This document shows, piece after piece, positions 32,226 to 37,645 of a stretch of DNA of 37,645 nt; position 1 is the first letter of the stretch, and each line of letters opens with the position of its first letter. This DNA is from an uncultured Clostridium sp. (GTDB taxonomy: Bacteria; Bacillota; Clostridia; TANB77; CAG-508), in the NCBI GenBank assembly GCA_948435735.1, contig CAOJGX010000016.1, forward strand, positions 1 to 37,645, in the 5' to 3' direction. Below the pieces are notes generated by a model. That model worked only from the letters and a program-made list of their open reading frames with translations, searched no databases and was not told the DNA's origin. The position numbers and the translations under genes were made by a program.

Positions 32226-35130
32226 AATTTATGAATTAGCCAAAGAAATCGATATGGAAAGTAAGAAACTCATAGAAATAGCTGTCAAAAATGGAATGGA
32301 TGTAAAAAGTCATTTAAGCAGTATTTCAGAAGAAGAGTGTAAAACTTTGAAAAAAATAGCAAAAGGAGATATTTTGAAAAAACAAGAAAAAACGGCTGAA
32401 AATGCCAAGAAAACAAAAAAGACAACAGAAACGCCAGTCATTATCAGAAGAGAAATCATCATAAACGAAGATGAAACCAAGCATAAAGAAATTGAAAAGA
32501 AAAAACAAGAAGAGCAAGCCAGAAGAAATGACGTTGGTTTTATTAACCAAAATAGAAACAAAGATTATAATATCGTTTATCGAAATAAGCCAACCAAGCC
32601 TATGACTATGAACGAATTATTTGGCATTGGCAAAAAAGAAGAAAAACCAAAAGTAGAGGAGAAAAAGAATTCCCCAATAGAAGAAGAAAAAGAAGAAGTG
32701 AAATCACAGGTAGAAGAAGTCAAATCAGAAACTACTCCAGTTCAGCAAACGAAGGAAAACTACCCAACCAATCATACACAAAAAAATACTTACAACAATA
32801 ACCGAAACAACAACTTTAATCATCGCAATAACGACAACCGAAACAATAGCTACAACCGAAATGGCGACAATCGTGGAGGTTACAACAACCGAAACGGAGA
32901 AAACAGAAATAATTTCAATTCCAATCGAAACGGAAATTACAATCGAAATAATAATAACAATAATAATAATTTTAATCATGGAAATACTAATCAAAGACGA
33001 GACAACAACCGACCAAATTTCCAGAAAAAACAAGGTATGGATGACAGAAGAATTGACAAAAAGATAAAAAACATCATGGAAATTGATATTCCAGAAAAAG
33101 ACAACGTCCGAGATTACAACAATAACAACAACAAAAATCGAGACAGAATGAAACAAAATCAAAAAATGAATGACCAAAGACAACCAAGAAAAACTCGTAA
33201 AAATGGTGAAAGTGACTTCAACTCAGGAAAATTAAATAATCTAAAAAAACAAAACCAACTTTCCAACATGTTTGACGAAGGTGAAATGCTAGATTATTAT
33301 GACCTAAGCACGGAAAGAGGCAAACGTGGTAAAAAGAGAAACAAATCGCAAGAAAACAGAATCAAACAAAAAATCTTTAAATTAACAGAAATCACTATTC
33401 CAGAAAATATTACCGTTAAAGATTTAGCAGTGGAAATGAAAATTACAAGTAGTGAAGTCATCAAAAAATTGCTAGGGTTAGGGGTTATGGCTACGATTAA
33501 TGACAATATTGATTTCGATACCGCCTACTTAATTGCCCAAGAATTTGGCATTAATGCAACCAAGAAAAACATTGTAACAGATGAAGACATCCTAATTGAC
33601 GAAACCGAAGATACCGAAGAAGAATTACAACCACGTCCACCAGTTATTGTTGTAATGGGTCACGTAGACCATGGTAAAACCTCGTTGTTAGATGCCATCC
33701 GAAAAACCAATGTTATCGAAGATGAATCAGGTGGAATTACACAACATATTGGGGCGTATCAAGTTGAAATTAATGGTAGACAAATTACATTTTTAGACAC
33801 ACCAGGTCACGAAGCCTTTACCAGCATGCGTGCTAGAGGTGCTATGATTACCGATATTGCGATTTTAGTCGTAGCAGCCAACGATGGTGTTATGCCACAA
33901 ACCATTGAAGCCATCAATCATGCCAAAGCAGCTGAAATTCCAATCATCGTAGCAGTTAATAAAATGGATTTACCAGATGCCAATATGGATAAAGTAAAAC
34001 AAGAATTAATGCAATATGAACTTGTTCCCGAAGAATGGGGTGGAGATACCATCTTTGTTCCCATTTCAGCAAAACAAGGTATGGGAATCGACAACTTACT
34101 AGAAATGGTACTACTAGAAGCAGATGTTCTAGAACTAAAAGCCAATCCAACCAAACAAGCCAAAGGAACCATCATCGAAGCTAAACTAGACAAAACCAGA
34201 GGGCCAGTAGCAACCATGTTGGTACAAAGAGGAAAGCTAGATGTAGGAGACACGATTATTGTAGGTTCTAGTATTGGTAGAATTCGTACCATGAAAAATG
34301 CAAAAGGCAAAAACGTAAAATTTGCATTACCTTCCACACCAGTAGAAATTACAGGCTTACACTCTGTTCCAGAGACAGGTGACACCTTCTACGAAGTAAA
34401 AGACGAAAAAACGGCAAAACACTTAATTGAAAAAAGAAAATATGAACAAAGACAAAAGTCAATTGCCAAATCAACGGTTGTAACCTTAGACGATTTATTC
34501 AGTAAAATCGAAAGCGAGAACCTAAAACAATTAAATTTAATTGTAAAAGCAGACGTTCAAGGTTCCGTAGAAGCCTTAAAACAATCGCTTGAAAAATTGT
34601 CAAATGACGAAGTTCGTGTCAAAGTTATCCACTCCAATGTTGGTGGTGTAACCGAAACAGATGTCACACTTGCCAAAGTTTCCAGTGCGATTATTATAGC
34701 CTTCAATGTACGACCAGAAGTCATTGCTAAAACGATTGCCGACAAAGAAGAAGTCGAAATCAAAACGTATTCCGTTATTTACGATGCAATTAATGATGTC
34801 GAAGCAGCCATGAAAGGCTTACTAGACCCAATCTACAAAGAAGTTGTAATCGGAAATGCAGAAGTAAGACAAATCTTCAAAGTATCCAATGTAGGAACCA
34901 TTGCTGGTTGCTATGTTCAAACGGGAAAAGTCAGCAGAAATGCGGGTATCCGTGTCATTCGAGACAACATCGTTCTACACGATGGCAAACTAATCTCGTT
35001 AAAACGTTTCAAAGACGATGTCAAAGAAGTCGACAAAGGCTACGAATGCGGTCTCCAAATCGAAAATTACAACGATATCCAAGAAGGAGACACCCTAGAA
35101 GTTTACATCATGGAAGAAGTCAAACGTTAA
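32212..35130 (+). CDS. infB: Translation initiation factor IF-2
   Basis: The 972-aa GTPase delivers initiator tRNA to the 30S subunit. TTG 32212 after GGGGGTGAAG starts '[12 protein letters not shown]', the usual IF-2 N-terminus. A first IF2_N domain is at 1-50, an Asn/Arg/Glu-rich disordered region spans about 60-330 with an Asn-rich tract near 190-270, and a second IF2_N domain follows. G1 'GHVDHGKT' is at 483-490, followed by 'DTPGHEAFT', 'NKMD' and 'SAKQGMG'. Domains II-IV follow to the C-terminus. It is among the longer Firmicute IF-2 forms because of the Asn-rich tract. Identification is secure. Confidence 0.97.
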   Translation: MGKIKIYELAKEIDMESKKLIEIAVKNGMDVKSHLSSISEEECKTLKKIAKGDILKKQEKTAENAKKTKKTTETPVIIRREIIINEDETKHKEIEKKKQEEQARRNDVGFINQNRNKDYNIVYRNKPTKPMTMNELFGIGKKEEKPKVEEKKNSPIEEEKEEVKSQVEEVKSETTPVQQTKENYPTNHTQKNTYNNNRNNNFNHRNNDNRNNSYNRNGDNRGGYNNRNGENRNNFNSNRNGNYNRNNNNNNNNFNHGNTNQRRDNNRPNFQKKQGMDDRRIDKKIKNIMEIDIPEKDNVRDYNNNNNKNRDRMKQNQKMNDQRQPRKTRKNGESDFNSGKLNNLKKQNQLSNMFDEGEMLDYYDLSTERGKRGKKRNKSQENRIKQKIFKLTEITIPENITVKDLAVEMKITSSEVIKKLLGLGVMATINDNIDFDTAYLIAQEFGINATKKNIVTDEDILIDETEDTEEELQPRPPVIVVMGHVDHGKTSLLDAIRKTNVIEDESGGITQHIGAYQVEINGRQITFLDTPGHEAFTSMRARGAMITDIAILVVAANDGVMPQTIEAINHAKAAEIPIIVAVNKMDLPDANMDKVKQELMQYELVPEEWGGDTIFVPISAKQGMGIDNLLEMVLLEADVLELKANPTKQAKGTIIEAKLDKTRGPVATMLVQRGKLDVGDTIIVGSSIGRIRTMKNAKGKNVKFALPSTPVEITGLHSVPETGDTFYEVKDEKTAKHLIEKRKYEQRQKSIAKSTVVTLDDLFSKIESENLKQLNLIVKADVQGSVEALKQSLEKLSNDEVRVKVIHSNVGGVTETDVTLAKVSSAIIIAFNVRPEVIAKTIADKEEVEIKTYSVIYDAINDVEAAMKGLLDPIYKEVVIGNAEVRQIFKVSNVGTIAGCYVQTGKVSRNAGIRVIRDNIVLHDGKLISLKRFKDDVKEVDKGYECGLQIENYNDIQEGDTLEVYIMEEVKR

Positions 35131-35225
35131 AAACGTAAAGGAACAATGTTAACCTGCCCTCACATATCATAAAATTGTGAAAATTACGTGAAAAGAACAT
35201 GAAAATTATGTAAATTTTACCCAAT

Positions 35226-35260
35226 CTGTAGGGGCGATTATCCATCGTCTGCATCTACAG
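35226..35260. repeat. Dispersed GGGCGAT hairpin repeat, copy 4 (degenerate, extended)
   Basis: The GGGGCGATTATCCATCG core of the repeat is flanked by CTGTAG and CTACAG, which pair to extend the hairpin. The right arm is mutated (CGTCTG instead of CGCCCG). It lies in the 35131-35294 gap between infB and rbfA, which also holds two direct repeats TGAAAATTAYGT 22 bp apart (35178 and 35200) and no gene. Confidence 0.65.
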
Positions 35261-35294
35261 AGAATTCGCAAAATCTGTATATAAGGAGAAAACA

Positions 35295-35657
35295 ATGCCA
35301 AACACCAGAATGCAAAAAGTCAACGAGGAATTAAAACGAGAAATCAGTCATATAATTTCTCAAGAACTAAATAATTCTATCCTAAAAAAAGGCCTCATTT
35401 CAGTCACCAAAGTCAATACAAGTCCAGACCTAAAATTTGCTAGAGTCTATGTCAGCATGATTAACGTAGGAAACAAAAAAGAAGCCCTAAAAGCACTAAA
35501 AAAAGCCAGTGGTTTCATCCGTACAGAAATAGCCCAAAAAGTCAACCTAAAATACACACCAGAACTTGTTTTTGAATTTGACGAAAGCATTGAATACGGC
35601 GATAGAATTGACAATATTTTAAAAGAAATTACCAAAGACTTAAAAAAGGAAGAATAG
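35295..35657 (+). CDS. rbfA: Ribosome-binding factor A
   Basis: The 120-aa KH-like protein matures the 5' end of 16S rRNA. 'RMQKVNEELKREISHII', 'LISVTKVNTSPDLKFARVYVS' and 'TPELVFEFDESIEYGDRI' are the family motifs, and the length is normal. AAGGAG precedes the ATG. It is separated from infB by 164 nt containing a hairpin repeat, and nrnA begins 9 nt after its stop codon. Identification is secure. Confidence 0.95.
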   Translation: MPNTRMQKVNEELKREISHIISQELNNSILKKGLISVTKVNTSPDLKFARVYVSMINVGNKKEALKALKKASGFIRTEIAQKVNLKYTPELVFEFDESIEYGDRIDNILKEITKDLKKEE

Positions 35658-35666
35658 GAGAAGAAA

Positions 35667-36621
35667 ATGACCTTAGATGATATTTTAAAAGAAATAAAAA
35701 AAGCACAAAACATCTGTATTTTAGCCCATGAAGGCCCAGATGGAGATGCCATAGGAAGTAGTTTAGGATTGTATTTTGTTTTAAAAGAAATGGGAAAAAA
35801 TCCAGAAGTTTTGATGAAAAAAGTACCAGAAACATTTTCCTTTTTGCCAGGATTTGAAACCATTCAAGAAGTGTCAACCATCGAAAAATTCGACATGGCA
35901 ATTGTGGTAGACTGTCCTGATATCAAACGAGTAAATAGTGATTTAATCAAATATTTTGAAGCGGCACAAGTAAAAGTAGAGTTTGACCATCACATGAATA
36001 ATTCGATGTTTGCGGATTATAATGTGGTAAATCATGTTTCACCAGCCTGTACACAGATTTTAGTAGCCAGTTTAGATTATTTAGAAATTCCCTTGTCAAA
36101 AGATGCCATGACTTGTTTTTTGACAGGAATTATTACCGATACACGGCGGATTTAAAAATTCAGGCATTACGGTAGAAACCTTTGAGATTGCAGGAAGAGC
36201 ATTAGATGCAGGCATTAATTTGCCTAAAATTTATAAGCAAAGTATGCTAAATATTACGAGAAATAAATTTGAAGCTCAAAAATTGGCGATGGCCAGAATG
36301 GAATTTTTTGCCGATGGAAAAATTAGTTTTACTTATATTAACAAACAAGATACCCAAAATCTTGCTTTAAAAGATGGTGACCATGAAGGAATTGTTGAAA
36401 TCGGAAGAAATATTCAAAAGGTTGAAGTGTCTATTTTCTTACATGAAGAAGAAAAAGGGTATAAAATCTCTTTACGTTCAAATGAATACATAAACGTTGC
36501 GGAAATATGTATGATATTTGGCGGGGGAGGGCATATTCGAGCTGCTGGTGCGAGTACAACAATGTCTTTGGAAGAAGCAAAGCATGCTTTAATTCGAGAA
36601 ATTGAAAAAAGATTGAAATAG
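35667..36621 (+). CDS. nrnA: NrnA-type DHH phosphoesterase (nanoRNase/pAp phosphatase), split by a +1 shift at CGG
   Basis: The enzyme degrades short oligoribonucleotides and 3'-phosphoadenosine 5'-phosphate. The first part has the DHH motifs 'HEGPDGDAIGSS', 'VVDCPD' and 'FDHH', up to 'GIITDT' (residue 159). The next codon is CGG, and the zero frame stops three codons later. Skipping C36144 gives GGFKNSG, completing the family's TDTGGF motif, then the DHHA1 domain with 'GGGGHIRAAG' and an end at 36621. The joined length is about 317 aa, normal for NrnA. AGGAG precedes ATG 35667, 9 nt after rbfA. Without the frame change the protein would lose its substrate-binding half. Confidence 0.88.
36141..36147 (+). 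other. Candidate +1 recoding site 3 (ACA CGG C)
   Basis: Zero frame reads ACA-CGG-CGG-ATT-TAA; the restored frame reads ACA-(C)-GGC-GGA-TTT. Because TDTGGF is invariant in the family, the shift is fixed to this exact position. Confidence 0.65.
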
Positions 36622-36625
36622 AGGC

Positions 36626-36654
36626 TTGCAATGTTGTGTAAGATATGCTAAAAT
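36626..36654 (+). promoter_or_regulatory. truB promoter
   Basis: TTGCAA (36626-36631), a 17-nt spacer and TAAAAT (36649-36654), giving a start near 36661. Confidence 0.75.
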
Positions 36655-36666
36655 AAATATTGAATA

Positions 36667-36710
36667 GAGAGGAACTTACAAGTAATTGAGTGTAAGTTCC
36701 TTCTCTTTTT
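36667..36710 (+). terminator. Terminator-like hairpin in the truB leader (attenuator candidate)
   Basis: GAGAGGAACTTAC (36667-36679) pairs with 36692-36705 with one bulge, followed by TTTTT. It begins about 6 nt from the predicted 5' end and its T tract touches the truB ribosome site, so it would either attenuate truB or cap the message 5' end. Confidence 0.6.
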
Positions 36711-36724
36711 AAGGAGAAAAAAGA

Positions 36725-37582
36725 ATGAAAGCAGGAATTGTGATTATTAATAAAGAAGCAGGTTATACTTCGCAAAATATTGTATCTAGAGTAAAAAAAA
36801 CATTAGGTGTCAAAAAAGCAGGGCATATTGGAACTTTGGATCCCTTGGCGACAGGGGTTTTGCCAGTTCTGATAGGAGATGCTACAAAATTATCAAAATA
36901 TTTGATAGAACATGATAAAAGTTATATTGCAACCATTCAATTAGGCCAAAAAAGAGATACAGGAGACGAAGAAGGAAAGGTAATGGAAGAAGTAGAAGTT
37001 GGGCTTTTAGATGAAAAAATCGTGAAAGATGTCTTGAAGCAGATGCAAGAGAAGCAAAAACAAATACCACCATTATATTCCGCAGTAAAACTGAATGGCA
37101 AAAAGTTATACGAATATGCACGTGCTGGAGAAAAAGTAGAAGTTCCAGAAAGAGAAATTGAAATTTATGCGATTGAATTGCTTGCCTTAGATAATGCAAA
37201 AAAACAAATTAGGTTTGAAGTATCTTGTTCAAAAGGGACGTATATTAGGGTGTTGTGTGAAGAGATTGCAGAAAAGCTTGGAACTGTTGGTTATATGAAG
37301 TATTTGAAAAGAACAAAAGTAGATAAATTTGCTTTAGAAGATGCGGTAGATTTGGAAAGTTTGAGTGAGAAGGATATTATTTCAGTAGAAACATTATGTG
37401 AAAATGAGTATGAAAAAATAGAGTTAAATAATCGAAAATTGGAACTGTTTTTAAATGGTGTGAGGTTGACAACCCATGTAAAAAGTGGTATTTATTGCAT
37501 TTATAATGAACACAAGTTTGTTGGCTTGGGAACTGTGGAGAAGGAATTATTGAAAAGAGATGTGGTTATAATAGAGGATTAG
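36725..37582 (+). CDS. truB: tRNA pseudouridine(55) synthase TruB
   Basis: The 285-aa enzyme makes pseudouridine 55 in the T-arm of tRNAs. The catalytic aspartate is D39 in 'GHIGTLDPLATGVLPV', preceded by the N-terminal 'KEAGYTSQNIV'. 'PPLYSAVKLNGKKLYEYAR' and 'CSKGTYIRVLCEEI' follow, and the length is typical. AAGGAG precedes the ATG. It has its own promoter and leader hairpin but keeps the conserved rbfA-nrnA-truB order. The last 63 bases after it hold no complete gene; ribF would be expected next. Identification is secure. Confidence 0.96.
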   Translation: MKAGIVIINKEAGYTSQNIVSRVKKTLGVKKAGHIGTLDPLATGVLPVLIGDATKLSKYLIEHDKSYIATIQLGQKRDTGDEEGKVMEEVEVGLLDEKIVKDVLKQMQEKQKQIPPLYSAVKLNGKKLYEYARAGEKVEVPEREIEIYAIELLALDNAKKQIRFEVSCSKGTYIRVLCEEIAEKLGTVGYMKYLKRTKVDKFALEDAVDLESLSEKDIISVETLCENEYEKIELNNRKLELFLNGVRLTTHVKSGIYCIYNEHKFVGLGTVEKELLKRDVVIIED

Positions 37583-37645
37583 GGGAATATATAGGGCACC
37601 CGCATAAAAAATTTAATAAAAAATCGAATGAAAAACCTAATCAAA

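Noticed and set aside
35178..35211. Direct repeat TGAAAATTAYGT as an att or operator site
   Set aside because: Only two imperfect copies in an AT-rich gap and no adjacent integrase or promoter; chance is plausible.
13805..36147. Simple reassignment of CGG to another amino acid
   Set aside because: Reassignment would keep the zero frame, but all three conserved genes need a change of frame to continue.

Overview
The window is AT-rich, with tight operons, strong AGGAGG-type ribosome sites, frequent TTG/GTG starts and many near-consensus sigma-A promoters. Together with germination protease (gpr), a YtxC-like sporulation protein, pyruvate formate-lyase and CdaA, this points to an anaerobic, spore-forming-lineage Firmicute, most likely an uncultured gut-type member of Clostridia. 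That placement is inference. No rRNA, tRNA, CRISPR array or complete insertion sequence was seen.

Layout. 1-2213: an RsiV-like DUF4163/DUF3298 membrane protein and a YibE/F transporter. 2266-2550: a 46-codon gene with its own promoter and terminator. 2561-5580 (minus): pflB and pflA. 5825-8543: a small unknown protein, Hsp33, a dGTPase-like HD protein and a TSCPD protein. 8601-10257 (accessory): a short transcript, a frameshifted pilin-like gene and an unknown gene. 10496-14297: guaB, guaA and a DUF6873-like gene. 14398-16602: dapA, an HD protein and dapB. 16715-20313: a 44-aa membrane peptide, cdaA, recN and truA. 20403-24614: an Asn/Cys-rich repeat protein, an unknown minus-strand gene, gpr, ytxC-like, a TraX-like protein and a YgjP-like metallopeptidase. 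24812-29782: a helix-turn-helix protein, a YgjV-like protein, a structured intergenic region, two unknown genes, rdgB (minus) and a coiled-coil protein. 30064-37582: rimP-nusA-ylxR-ylxQ-infB, rbfA, nrnA and truB, the classical translation/RNA cluster.

The strongest unexplained signal concerns frame. Three conserved genes (the DUF6873-like gene, rdgB, nrnA) are each split by a +1 shift, and in each the shift falls on an in-frame CGG codon preceded by a codon ending in A. Skipping the C gives a GGN glycine codon and restores the family sequence. By manual scan CGG is otherwise almost absent in frame: three other sites, all in uncharacterised ORFs and none preceded by A. This is either a repeated C-insertion artefact or +1 recoding at CGG. 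A fourth split, in the pilin-like gene, is a different event in a T tract.

Other recurring structure: four copies of a short GGGCGAT...ATCGCCC intergenic hairpin, one of which supplies the dapB stop codon, and hairpins placed at the very 5' end of several transcripts (guaB, dapA, the helix-turn-helix gene, rimP-nusA, truB), suggesting leader-level control.
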